DNA of 64,000 bases, taken from the IMG/VR virus record IMGVR_UViG_3300032309_001546, positions 1 through 64,000 of that record, one strand, 5' to 3'. Under the pieces are notes generated by a model. That model was not told where the DNA came from. It worked only from the letters and a program-made list of their open reading frames with translations, and ran no database searches. Positions 10,001 to 18,708 of this stretch are shown one piece after another; position 1 is the stretch's first letter; each line of letters begins with the position of its first letter. The DNA comes from a virus. The translations under genes were made by a program, and so were the position numbers.

Positions 10001-11082
10001 AATGGACAAACTCAAGAAGAATTGCTCTTGGCTCTTCAAAGCCAGAAGATTATGGTTCTGCTATTCGTCAAGCTTCATTTGTTGACGCTTTTGCTGGAGT
10101 AAGAAATGATCCGTACCAGCCATTTATTGCTGAGTATGTAGTTCCATTTGTTGCTGACTATCAGATTGCGGAAAGCGGAGCTGCTTATTATGGCCAAACA
10201 ACTTCAGTAGCTGATCTGCTATCAGACGGTACATTTGTAATTGGTGATGCAATACAAAATGCTTTATCTATCTCTACAGCACAGCCTTTTCTTGGATGGA
10301 AAGCAAGTTCGCAAAAATATTATTTAGCTTTGTTTAACTCACAAGATAATAGCTATACAACAAGATTAGACTCAATGGTTAGAGGGTCAGAAGAAATTTA
10401 CATTGAGAAATCTGGTGAGAGAGTTCCATTCTCATATGCGGGAACTGAATATCCTGAATATGACACTCATTTTCCTCAGTCGCTAATAGATTTTAAAGTA
10501 AATCTTCATTACTATATTGGTCAAAAAAATACTGGATCAATTGGAACAGGAGATACAGACAGCCCAAGTGAAGCATCAGACTATAATGGATTAGATTATT
10601 TAAATGTAATCTATCGCAATACTCATAAAATGGTCCCTGCAATAAAAGGAAATATTATTGCTGGAAGTAGTCTTAGCACAGACAATAATGTAATCCCTGT
10701 TGTGTTTAGCTCAAATAATGGGCAATCTAGGTTTCCATTAAATACAGTCCAAGTCAATGTATCAGCCGGACCTACGTATGCGACTGCAGCTTCATCTTTT
10801 ATTCCTCCATATCTAAGTGGATATGATGCAGCACTGGGTGTTGTTCCATCTACAAACTTAATGACTACGTATAGAAACAAGTTTCCTTTGTTTGAAAGTA
10901 GTTATGGAACTTTTATGTCTAATAAACAATTTTGTATACTATTAAATATACAGGCAAAGCCAGTAATAACTGCACAAAACTTACCAGTGCCTTATCAAAT
11001 CTACAAGGGTTTTGGCGGTGAAGTTTATATTAGATTCTCTGGTTGGGTTACCATCAAAGTCAAGACTGCTGACGCGTTCTAA
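7066..11082 (+). CDS. Giant tail/fibre structural protein (1338 aa)
   Basis: The largest protein in the window. It is rich in Gly, Ser, Asn, Thr and aromatic residues, has no cysteine clusters, signal peptide or membrane segments, and reads as a long beta-structured virion protein. A short polar motif with histidines (KHKHDGSD followed by YRIHHNDLL) lies near residues 392-408; similar His-rich turns occur in trimeric phage fibre shafts that bind metal, but this link is an inference. The start follows a GGAAATTGC leader. It is followed by the longest gap in the structural block, 35 nt. No family is recognised; a large baseplate or side-fibre role is assumed from context. Confidence 0.65.
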   Translation: MSDALKTAVNLVQSFTFSDGMQPSAKQFENIFSGLTQGLNIFSNVIGPALNSSVSVLTKNKIVSSHKYNSMMIDTERSNFESDAQESILNTFNLTRILGSHSSLNPLYLPGSVHLVASQSSGYPLATDVKVQQLPFPPTDGYDFEIDDDGRTWVQAANAAAASIVTGAYSFYIDGSGTIYTNRLFKAGASIKYDLRIPNTYGALGSSYNMIPDPSIETLLDADILSRTGDGTYGRVKLSLRSTGSDYSEWTLVLPPVISLKDPLLTSSTQGVANQGFEPFGVFESSDSKKYYGLNSELYLESGGGLIDNNTLVLFNAESGKSYFLDWTSANLPGEEAKRTFYASGSTALLTLFKNDAGNLISSNGGFNTKSFYIFAFGTNISDTLAQVNLNFAKHKHDGSDSYRIHHNDLLGTQNGVQGFSSQTGTWGGLDFVTYNRQFAFSDIEDNVHPQYFHRLGFLHGGTSGKYSDTHYNGTAFAKKADWNFLHGDLVFSPIEKVSRPMLYENLGDSSADPDRNKIDWDLTFDSNEYKGTKYLGNLRSHSLMFGVPLIMNQTAGSNPDGDLDLEPSYNGAVRVSYENGIFYNDTLYDVANQKYRLSKHGFIPGDETGIDGNLSPAFRGLNIGWGNLFFGHREDIFGGRMSGIWIGKTEASAFWRTAEFNVVTTANSQAGKNTNSKIKEGYNYRDGFTVRALKGSSIWLSTGAESPSVNDISTGKNSLGIPGTIALEASYPSSRGTTTSGTDSGIFSLNTKNIYDTYGDAMSSGSGIFLAPGPFIDTAGADSYRNPWVAATMDDYKFASLWDSSSLGPVVTGNIFDGATYAGPGPMLDIFALAPDRQKTNATSNGNIPVGTDSDLLGWVFGRPFIRGTYGINFCVNGGFVNIDTEFKSGYNKKVISSPWGPTSAILKTSTNEYIHREFKFWGKNYNEGPSASADSHENTMGGNINLLYNFGRNYTRFGRSETWSNSTSLSGATGSSQWTNSRRIALGSSKPEDYGSAIRQASFVDAFAGVRNDPYQPFIAEYVVPFVADYQIAESGAAYYGQTTSVADLLSDGTFVIGDAIQNALSISTAQPFLGWKASSQKYYLALFNSQDNSYTTRLDSMVRGSEEIYIEKSGERVPFSYAGTEYPEYDTHFPQSLIDFKVNLHYYIGQKNTGSIGTGDTDSPSEASDYNGLDYLNVIYRNTHKMVPAIKGNIIAGSSLSTDNNVIPVVFSSNNGQSRFPLNTVQVNVSAGPTYATAASSFIPPYLSGYDAALGVVPSTNLMTTYRNKFPLFESSYGTFMSNKQFCILLNIQAKPVITAQNLPVPYQIYKGFGGEVYIRFSGWVTIKVKTADAF

Positions 11083-11117
11083 AAATATACAAGCTGTTAT
11101 ATAAATAGGATTTTTAT

Positions 11118-13262
11118 ATGGGTATAAGTTTTACAATATCAGTCTCTGGGAAACCCATTGAGAATGAATATCCTATTGACGTTTTTGTTAGAGCAAAGCG
11201 TGATTTTATTACATGGCGTCAGAAAGTAAAAGATAGTGATGTGCAACTTGCATATTTAGAAACAGAACCAATGGTCTCTCATCTTGCTGTTGAAGTAGCT
11301 GATCATTTACAAGAATTAAGAAATTCAAATACAGAAACAATCCGTAGTACAACTGCAACTACATTGGTCTCTGAGTCTCCTAATCTTATCTTTACAACTG
11401 TTGTAAGAGATACAAACTTTGGCAGTACACCAGCATTCTATTCACATAGAGTACCTGTTAACGCAACAAAGGTAACTTTTTCTCCTTGGAATAAAGCAAT
11501 AGATTCAAGTGTTGCAATGTTTGATACGTATTACAGTGCTGTGTTTTCTGATTTAGAGAACTACATTGATCTGGATACGGGAGCTTACAATGCTTCCTAT
11601 GTCAAATATACAAGTGTTAATTCTGAAGGGGATGTAGAAGTAAAGACAGAAGTCTATAATAGACAACCTTTCTTTCGGCAAATGACTTCATTTGATTTAG
11701 AGTTTGATAGCAGCCTTGGTGATTTCTTTGTTGCTCCTAATAAAGGTCTCTACCAAAAAACTTTGCAGCCAAATGGTAAATGGCTTTATCAGATATATAA
11801 AGATCCAGACGTTGTTCTTTATTATAAAGAAGATATGGAGTCGACCGGCAAAGTAACAGTTTCTGAAAATATCAAGAGTGAATATTTCTGGCCACTAGAA
11901 ATAAAAGGCTCAGGAGTTATCTATTCAGTCGATATTGGTGACGACGCAGAAAAACAAAAGTACACTTATGATTGGGCTGATGAAAGAGTTGACTACTTCC
12001 CATATGCTCCTTATGTAACTATAAAGAAAGAAGCTTACATTATAAATAATCAAACTCTTCTTGTAGCTGATAAGAACATTGTCTTAGATCCAACCTTAAA
12101 TATCCACTTAACATTAAGAGTAATGAGAGATGGAAAGATTCTATTTGCTCAGACCACTAGGCCTGAGATCCTTGATCTTAGAATTTCAGGTTCTTACTCC
12201 AATGAAGATATTGTTAAGTATGAAGCTTTTACTGGTAACGTAGATTATTCTCTTGGTGTAATCTCGCTAGTTTCAAGCTACCCTCTAATGATGACCGATA
12301 AGGTCTTGATAGAGTATGTTGTAGAGCAGGCGCGTTCTGAGAAAGTTATTGCTAATGTTAACCCGGGGCAAAACAAGAAACTACTAACAAGCAATCTATT
12401 GTATTACGCTACACCAGTGGTAGGTGAAGTTAAGTCGAAGATTTTTTGGGTATCTTATCAGAAAGCTTTCAACACAATAACTAACGACTTTGATTTCTTT
12501 GTGGTAGATACAAATGACTCAGTTGTTAATCCTTACAAAGGAAAGCTATTAAAAGTTCTTATTGAAGAATGCTTTGCAAGAGATCCCTACTATGACTTTC
12601 ATAGTACAAACATTTATAATTACTTGCCAGTTGCAACTGTTTCTTTTGATAAGCATAGATATTTAAAGAAAGTGCAGCATAAAGATCTTAGAGTTTTCTC
12701 AGGATTAAAAGATGATCTTACTCTTGAGCGTAAAGGCAAAGATTTTGCTTTTTCAAATATCTTGAATCCAGCTGGAACTTATGAATTAGATCTAGCTGCT
12801 CAGGCTGTTGTCTTTGTAGATAAGACTGAAATAGCAGAAAGAACAATTAAAGATATAGAAACTATTATTAAGGACAATATTAAGATAGGAATTATTCCTC
12901 ATGTTGTTTATCTTAACCGTCCTAAAGTTATGTTTGCTAAGTGTCAGAATATCTCTAATAATCTAGACTTCTCAGTAAAAGTAAAAGATGCTCCAGTATG
13001 GAAAACATTAAAGGTCTATCTCGCAGTTAATAAGGAAAAGATATCAACAAATGATATTGAACTTTTAGCTTTAGACACAGCAGATAATTTAATTACTGAG
13101 GGCGAAGATGGATGGTCAATTCTTGGTAATGGTATTGACCCAGATGTTTTATCAGGAAGTGCAGTTAGAGATAGTAAATTATATTTTTATACAAAATGGG
13201 TAAACTCAGATAGTACTGTTGAAAGCGATACAAGCAGTATCTCTTGCGTTCATGTTAAGTAA
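11118..13262 (+). CDS. Large structural protein, unrecognised
   Basis: A 714-aa protein with no recognised domain. The N-terminal 100 residues look like a short beta segment followed by a helix (HLAVEVADHLQELRNSNTE), which could dock to the baseplate. The remainder is beta-rich with repeated FxxxY patterns. The start is supported by AGGA about 8 nt upstream in the 35-nt gap after the giant tail gene. The gene sits in the middle of the tail block and is assumed to be a virion protein. Confidence 0.65.
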   Translation: MGISFTISVSGKPIENEYPIDVFVRAKRDFITWRQKVKDSDVQLAYLETEPMVSHLAVEVADHLQELRNSNTETIRSTTATTLVSESPNLIFTTVVRDTNFGSTPAFYSHRVPVNATKVTFSPWNKAIDSSVAMFDTYYSAVFSDLENYIDLDTGAYNASYVKYTSVNSEGDVEVKTEVYNRQPFFRQMTSFDLEFDSSLGDFFVAPNKGLYQKTLQPNGKWLYQIYKDPDVVLYYKEDMESTGKVTVSENIKSEYFWPLEIKGSGVIYSVDIGDDAEKQKYTYDWADERVDYFPYAPYVTIKKEAYIINNQTLLVADKNIVLDPTLNIHLTLRVMRDGKILFAQTTRPEILDLRISGSYSNEDIVKYEAFTGNVDYSLGVISLVSSYPLMMTDKVLIEYVVEQARSEKVIANVNPGQNKKLLTSNLLYYATPVVGEVKSKIFWVSYQKAFNTITNDFDFFVVDTNDSVVNPYKGKLLKVLIEECFARDPYYDFHSTNIYNYLPVATVSFDKHRYLKKVQHKDLRVFSGLKDDLTLERKGKDFAFSNILNPAGTYELDLAAQAVVFVDKTEIAERTIKDIETIIKDNIKIGIIPHVVYLNRPKVMFAKCQNISNNLDFSVKVKDAPVWKTLKVYLAVNKEKISTNDIELLALDTADNLITEGEDGWSILGNGIDPDVLSGSAVRDSKLYFYTKWVNSDSTVESDTSSISCVHVK

Positions 13263-13270
13263 GGTAAGTA

Positions 13271-14416
13271 ATGAATCTCTCTTGGTTTAGTACAAATTCT
13301 TTTGCGAGCGCAAGTGATCTGCTGAACACTAACACTACACTTTCAACTGACTATACTGGCAATCTAATCGACTACCAGGATATGTGGGTGTCAAATAATG
13401 GCTATGAAGATAGCACTGGGAATCTTATTGACTTTGGGTTCTATGTGTCTGGGCTTGATATTAATGCCTATAACGAACTGCTTAAATTAGGTAGTGTAGC
13501 TGATGCATCTGATGTGTACTGCGGACTATATGTTATATTTGGATATACAACATCTACAGGATCACAGTCTTGGATTGATAAGTTTGAAACTTCAATAGCA
13601 AATGAAGAATATACTTTTCTTAATATTCCTAGTTCAGTTATGTATAGTGCACCTGCTTCAGGTGCTACTTTTAACTTTACTTTACCTCTTGGCTCTACAG
13701 GAAGTTATACTGTTCCTATGGTTGATATTGCTTCAGGCGGGACTGGCTATGCAGTAGGAGACAGTTGCTATGTTAGTGGTAGTGCACTAGGTGGAGTTGA
13801 TTCTATTAATGATGCTTATGTAACTGCAAGTACAGTAACAGGAGCAAGTAGAACTTATACCAATATCTTTATACCGGGCGGATTGGGCGGATATTGCAGC
13901 GTCACAGTCTCTGCAGGGGGGGTATACTCAGTAAGTCTTACCTCAGGAGGAGCAGGCTATACAGCAAGCTCACAGACTATAAGTGGAGAGGTCCTGGGAG
14001 GAACAAGTCCAGCTAATAATTTAACTGTATCAATTGGAGTAACTGGCGGCGGTGTAATTAATAGTATCTCAACGACAAGCACAAACGGAAAGATAAGAGG
14101 TGCTATTGCTAGTGTCACTGTTACTGGAACCCATGAAAATCCATCTTATATATTTAACTCAAATTATGCTAAGTTTAGAGTGAACTGGGACGCCGGCACT
14201 AATATTTTAAATAAGATTAACATTAGCTCAGCGTATACATATAATGGCTCTACTTATGTATTAAGAAATACTTTTCCAGTAAATGAAGGTAGTTCTAATG
14301 CTAATGATGAGACAAAAGGAAGACTTAAAGTTAGATTTATAATAAAGTCTCCGCCTGCTGGTAGTTCTATACTGAGTAAGATAACACTGAATGCGGCAGC
14401 ACTTGGGGAGCTATAA
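13271..14416 (+). CDS. Glycine-rich tail fibre protein with GGxGY repeats
   Basis: A 381-aa protein. Residues about 155-260 hold two copies of a glycine-rich unit: the first contains ASGGTGYAVGD and ends in SGSALGG; the second contains TSGGAGYTASS and ends in SGEVLGG. Such GGxGY units are common in phage tail-fibre and adhesin proteins, where they form beta-helical or polyglycine-sandwich structures for surface binding. The N-terminal 110 residues and the C-terminal 100 residues look like separate beta domains. The start is preceded by GTAAGGTAAGTA. Function as fibre or receptor-binding protein is inferred from these repeats and from position. Confidence 0.65.
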   Translation: MNLSWFSTNSFASASDLLNTNTTLSTDYTGNLIDYQDMWVSNNGYEDSTGNLIDFGFYVSGLDINAYNELLKLGSVADASDVYCGLYVIFGYTTSTGSQSWIDKFETSIANEEYTFLNIPSSVMYSAPASGATFNFTLPLGSTGSYTVPMVDIASGGTGYAVGDSCYVSGSALGGVDSINDAYVTASTVTGASRTYTNIFIPGGLGGYCSVTVSAGGVYSVSLTSGGAGYTASSQTISGEVLGGTSPANNLTVSIGVTGGGVINSISTTSTNGKIRGAIASVTVTGTHENPSYIFNSNYAKFRVNWDAGTNILNKINISSAYTYNGSTYVLRNTFPVNEGSSNANDETKGRLKVRFIIKSPPAGSSILSKITLNAAALGEL

Positions 14417-14419
14417 ACA

Positions 14420-14797
14420 ATGCAATGGCGAGAAAACTCTACTGATTCTTTTGTTAGTATAACATCTGTACCGCTTTATCAAAAAAGATTAAGCAGACTA
14501 GAGTTAAAGATAAATAATAAGATTATTCAGATTTTATTGTGTGGAAATTTTTCTGTAAAAAAAAGAAAAGTTGTACTACATGGTATAGTTAGAAACACTT
14601 ATAAAATCTCAATCAATGAGATGTCTAATGACATTACATTTTTAGAAGTATCTGGGGATCCTTTCTTTGTTGAGATATATGCGCTCACAAAAGCTCCCAA
14701 GTTATTTTCTGGAAATATTACTAAGAAGTTACTAGTTAACAAAAAGCATCTAAGAGTAGATATAGTATTGGATAATAATGGAAAGATAGTTAACTAA
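14420..14797 (+). CDS. Small unrecognised structural-block protein
   Basis: A 125-aa basic protein with no recognised family. It has a central beta-strand pattern (RLELKINNKIIQILLCGNF) and a lysine-rich composition unlike its acidic, Gly/Ser-rich neighbours. It could be a small adaptor between the fibre protein upstream and the large proteins downstream. It starts 3 nt after the fibre gene's stop. Confidence 0.6.
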   Translation: MQWRENSTDSFVSITSVPLYQKRLSRLELKINNKIIQILLCGNFSVKKRKVVLHGIVRNTYKISINEMSNDITFLEVSGDPFFVEIYALTKAPKLFSGNITKKLLVNKKHLRVDIVLDNNGKIVN

Positions 14798-14806
14798 AAG
14801 GTTGCA

Positions 14807-16123
14807 ATGAAAATCAATTTTGAAAATCAATTAGTCTTTCTTTCTGTGCCCACTACTGATCTTAGTGGGGCCACTTTAGATGGCAAAGGTAAGATGCAAA
14901 TGTTTGAAAAAGCATTAATGGACTTAGAGCAGAAGTATCTAGCAGTGAGCAATGAGTCTGCACGCCTAGGAACAAGACAAAAAGAAGATGTATCTAACTT
15001 CTTAGACTTTACAAATAAAGAATTAATGGAAAGCTTATTAGTAAATTTTCCTAGTATACAATCAGGAATGATTGATACAGTTCCTTTATTCTTAAATGGA
15101 AAACCTCTTAATGGTAGTACTACAATAACATTGTCAGGTGCGACTGAAGACTTTGAAATTTCTCCTGTAAAGAAAATGTTTAAAGAGACAGCTAATATTT
15201 ATCTGGGTGATCTTGGTGAGGATTTACCATACACTTTTGTAAGTGTAAAAATTGATCAACCTAAGCTTGTCTCTTCCTTTTCTGTGCATAGAAATCTAGC
15301 AGATTTAAAATTAATAAAGTGGAAGAATAGTGATCAGGTCTGGGAAGATTATGATGCTCTTCCTGGATTTATACAGTATCAAAATGTTACGTTCCTAGAC
15401 ATTGAGACGAATGAGATTTCTTTTTATGTAAGAAATAATAAGATTAATAATCGCTACTACTGTGATTTGAAAGTTATTCCTTTTTATAAAACATATGATT
15501 TTACTGGAACAAGTTTTTTCTGGGATAAAGACTTACCAATCAATGGAGTATATGCAATAGCCTTTGATTCAGAGATGCCGTTCTATATTGAATTGAAAAT
15601 TATAATTGACAAAAGAGAATACAACGTACAGTTACCAGCAACAAACAATGCACTATCAAGAATGGAAGTAGAGGCATATACATCCAGTGGTAGTAATACA
15701 GAGACTATTTTTAAATGCCCATATCCAGTGGATCTAAGTCAAAGCTTATCTCTCTTGAAAGACATATCAAACTCAAATGAATCGACTGCGCTAACTGGAT
15801 GGTCTGTGAGTCTAGACAAGATAACTTGGCTCTCAGAAAGCCAAGCTGACCAATTAATATATGGAACTGATTATAGTAAAAAATCAAAGTTTACTTATTT
15901 TAAAGTTCCAGGATATTATGAAAATGCTTATCTTTTATATAGACTAAATAAGAACGTTAATTCAAATTGGTTTATAACAAATAATGAAGTCTTGTTCTTC
16001 AACGGGAGCGGAATAAGTATTAATAACAAACTAGGAAGTTCTGTCAAGATAAGCGGTAAAGCATATTGCTTTGGCTCTAATTCGAGTGATGTGTTTCCTC
16101 TTGGCGTTTTAGGAATTGACTAA
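14807..16123 (+). CDS. Unrecognised tail protein
   Basis: A 438-aa protein. The first 90 residues contain a likely helical segment (MQMFEKALMDLEQKYLAVSN); the rest is beta-rich. No catalytic motif, signal peptide or membrane segment is visible. The start has AAGGTTGCA upstream, and the stop overlaps the next start by one base (TAATG). It forms a coupled set with the next two genes; all three share the layout of an N-terminal helical region followed by long beta domains, which suits fibre or collar proteins. Confidence 0.65.
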   Translation: MKINFENQLVFLSVPTTDLSGATLDGKGKMQMFEKALMDLEQKYLAVSNESARLGTRQKEDVSNFLDFTNKELMESLLVNFPSIQSGMIDTVPLFLNGKPLNGSTTITLSGATEDFEISPVKKMFKETANIYLGDLGEDLPYTFVSVKIDQPKLVSSFSVHRNLADLKLIKWKNSDQVWEDYDALPGFIQYQNVTFLDIETNEISFYVRNNKINNRYYCDLKVIPFYKTYDFTGTSFFWDKDLPINGVYAIAFDSEMPFYIELKIIIDKREYNVQLPATNNALSRMEVEAYTSSGSNTETIFKCPYPVDLSQSLSLLKDISNSNESTALTGWSVSLDKITWLSESQADQLIYGTDYSKKSKFTYFKVPGYYENAYLLYRLNKNVNSNWFITNNEVLFFNGSGISINNKLGSSVKISGKAYCFGSNSSDVFPLGVLGID

Positions 16124-18708
16124 TGCTAGAAAAACTAAATTTAAAGCTCAAAGATATTGATGCTAAACTAAGTAGTCCTGATGTGTTTCAAGAAAGTTTT
16201 ACTACTTTCTTAGATGACACTGATACAAAGACAATTCATCGTCATACTAAGTTAGACTTTGAGAATACAGCTATCCCTATAATCAGACTTCTTGATATTA
16301 TGGCAAATCTCCAAGGCATGATGACTGACTTGAATAAGTTACAAGTTAAATTCTACAATAACAGAGAAGTACAAATGGGTCTTATGAAGGATAGAGTAGA
16401 AGTTCTCCATTTAAGGAGAAAACTTTTATCTTCCCTTGAGACAGGAATTCGAACTGGTTTACTTTGCCTGAATGATAAAAAAATGTTAAAGATTGGAAGC
16501 AGTTATGAGATTGACTCTAATGGTATTTCCTTTCCACTTATAGAACAGAAAAGAATTGTTCCAGTGTCGGTAACTTTTTCAAGAGACAGCAATGTCAGAA
16601 TGGGTATGCTTGGTAATGAATTTTTAAATTCTAGAGTTCAAGCAATACATACAGAGAGCCAGAACGATACATTCTCAGCACATAGAACAGACTTAGAAGA
16701 CATTTATATATCATTCAGCTCAAAGCTAGGAAGAATGGAAATTATAAATGAAGTAGACTTTGCTTGGATTGAGAAGCCTGGACAAACAATATCTTTAAGA
16801 ATTAAAGATTCTTTAACAGGTAGAATCCTACATGATAAACCTGTAGCAGAATCTATTATTAAATTAGACTATCCAGTTGAGACTAATGAGATTGCAGTAG
16901 AAATTAAAGCAACTGGGATTGAGGTAAACCAGTTAGATATAAAAGAGTTGTCTCTTCATCAAAGAAAATACAAAGATACTCTTAAAATAGAAACAGTTGC
17001 ATTGCCAAGCTTTTCCAATAAATACTTAACTTTCGAAAATGTAAAGTACAAGGTTGACTATCATAAAGATTTCTTAGATACAACTGTAAGAGTAAAAGAT
17101 TTTAAGCTAAACAACCTAGCATCTGAAGAGCAGATTGGCGGACCATATAAAGATCCAGTCTTTATTATTGAGTCGAAGCTAAAGAATAAAGCAAACATAC
17201 TTAATTACTTACAGAAGCCTAGTTATACTTCTACTAAGCTAGTTCCATCAGAGCCAAACTATAAGACTTTCCTAGAGCTAGCAACCGCCAAAGCATTCTC
17301 TTTAACACAAGAGAAGCAAGGAAGCAATTCAATCTATATGATATTGCCTATTCCGGGTATGGAATGCTTTATAGATGTTAGTGTTGATGGTGTAAGCTTT
17401 GTGCGTCGCTTGTCAAGTGAAGTACTATGGGATAAGGAATACTTTATACAGTACACTGGAACTGGATATCTATTGACGTTTAATAACCTACCTTGGAAGA
17501 GTGTGGTGACTTGCAAAGTCACATCAATGCCTTCTTATATTGATAAAGATAAAATCTACTTTCCCTATGCCGGTCTTGGTACCCAGATAGCAGTATCTTA
17601 CGCAAAGGATATAAGAAAGAAAAAAATTGCAATTGTTACTTCTGATGGCAATATACTAGATCTAAAGGTAAAGAACATACAGAGAGTAGCTTTCATTGAT
17701 AGAAATGGAGTTGAGAACACTAGCTATTCTGAAAGAAGAATAAGTGATACTCTTACTGCTAATAACTATGCAATAGATTATAAATCTGGTTTACTTTATT
17801 TTGGTTCTGGGATCTCTGGATTTGCTGAAGTAACATATTTACTTCCTGCTAATACTAGTTCAATTGTTTTATATGAAGAAAAAGACATACCTTGTCCTGC
17901 TGATATTGAAGTATTTGAATATAGCGGCCTATTAAGCAGCTTTGATATTTCATCAACAGAGATAAACAATAGTCATATTTTTGGCTATCAAAAGTACAAT
18001 AGAATTCTAGGGAAGGTGAATACTGCGCTGGGTATGATTCAGCTTCCTAATTTTATATCTTTGCATAAAGGTTCTGTTTCTCTTGGTAATTCGACTTTAA
18101 AGAAAAAAGAAGTTGAATATATTGATGGTACAAGTGAATTGTACAACAGAGAAATTGAATCAAACTATTATGATTATGAGAAGACAGAATTTGGATGGCA
18201 TATTTATAAATTCAGAAGCGCAACCTTGCCAGTAGCTTATGAGAAGTGTAATCTTGTCTTTGAAAGTCCATTTCTAATACAAAGAAAAGAAATTGGAAGT
18301 GGATTGAGTAGTTCCATCGTCAATGATGGAGATTACTATATAGCTCCTGCTACTCCTGCGCATCCAGAAGCTGTATTGTTATATGTAAAAAATGCAGGAT
18401 TCCCTACAGTTCCGGCTGCGAGTATTAAAGTTAGAATTGAGAAAGATATATCTGATGACGTGTTCAGCGTAGATTACACAAGCAATGTAATATATACAAA
18501 AAATCTAGAAGATTTTGCTGGAGATATTAAATTTAAGTATAGTACATTCAGACTTTATCAGTTTAGTCTTGCTCTTGAGGTTGACAGAGAAGACGTAGCA
18601 TCAGGTAATGTTTATTACTCCTATGTTAATAATATTAAAACTGGAGAAAGATTACTATCATATTTCAGTCCAACATTTGAATCTATTTCAATAGGGATAA
18701 TTGGCTAA
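16123..18708 (+). CDS. Large tail/fibre protein with helical N-terminus
   Basis: An 861-aa protein of unknown family. Residues about 50-110 form a probable coiled coil (RLLDIMANLQGMMTDLNKL, then REVQMGLMKDRVEVL). The following part (about 125-290) is beta-rich and ends with a short strand motif typical of discoidin-like or carbohydrate-binding beta sandwiches; this domain idea is only an impression. The stop overlaps the next start (TAATG). Its size and order match the peripheral tail proteins of large myoviruses. Confidence 0.65.
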   Translation: MLEKLNLKLKDIDAKLSSPDVFQESFTTFLDDTDTKTIHRHTKLDFENTAIPIIRLLDIMANLQGMMTDLNKLQVKFYNNREVQMGLMKDRVEVLHLRRKLLSSLETGIRTGLLCLNDKKMLKIGSSYEIDSNGISFPLIEQKRIVPVSVTFSRDSNVRMGMLGNEFLNSRVQAIHTESQNDTFSAHRTDLEDIYISFSSKLGRMEIINEVDFAWIEKPGQTISLRIKDSLTGRILHDKPVAESIIKLDYPVETNEIAVEIKATGIEVNQLDIKELSLHQRKYKDTLKIETVALPSFSNKYLTFENVKYKVDYHKDFLDTTVRVKDFKLNNLASEEQIGGPYKDPVFIIESKLKNKANILNYLQKPSYTSTKLVPSEPNYKTFLELATAKAFSLTQEKQGSNSIYMILPIPGMECFIDVSVDGVSFVRRLSSEVLWDKEYFIQYTGTGYLLTFNNLPWKSVVTCKVTSMPSYIDKDKIYFPYAGLGTQIAVSYAKDIRKKKIAIVTSDGNILDLKVKNIQRVAFIDRNGVENTSYSERRISDTLTANNYAIDYKSGLLYFGSGISGFAEVTYLLPANTSSIVLYEEKDIPCPADIEVFEYSGLLSSFDISSTEINNSHIFGYQKYNRILGKVNTALGMIQLPNFISLHKGSVSLGNSTLKKKEVEYIDGTSELYNREIESNYYDYEKTEFGWHIYKFRSATLPVAYEKCNLVFESPFLIQRKEIGSGLSSSIVNDGDYYIAPATPAHPEAVLLYVKNAGFPTVPAASIKVRIEKDISDDVFSVDYTSNVIYTKNLEDFAGDIKFKYSTFRLYQFSLALEVDREDVASGNVYYSYVNNIKTGERLLSYFSPTFESISIGIIG

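Noticed and set aside
11095-11110. TATAAATA as a T4-like late promoter before the 714-aa gene
   Set aside because: The octamer occurs often in AT-rich DNA and no second copy was found in the expected places, so it is not called.
13700-14060. CRISPR-like or tandem DNA repeat in the GGxGY region
   Set aside because: The repetition is at protein level only; the DNA copies differ at many positions and have no spacer structure.
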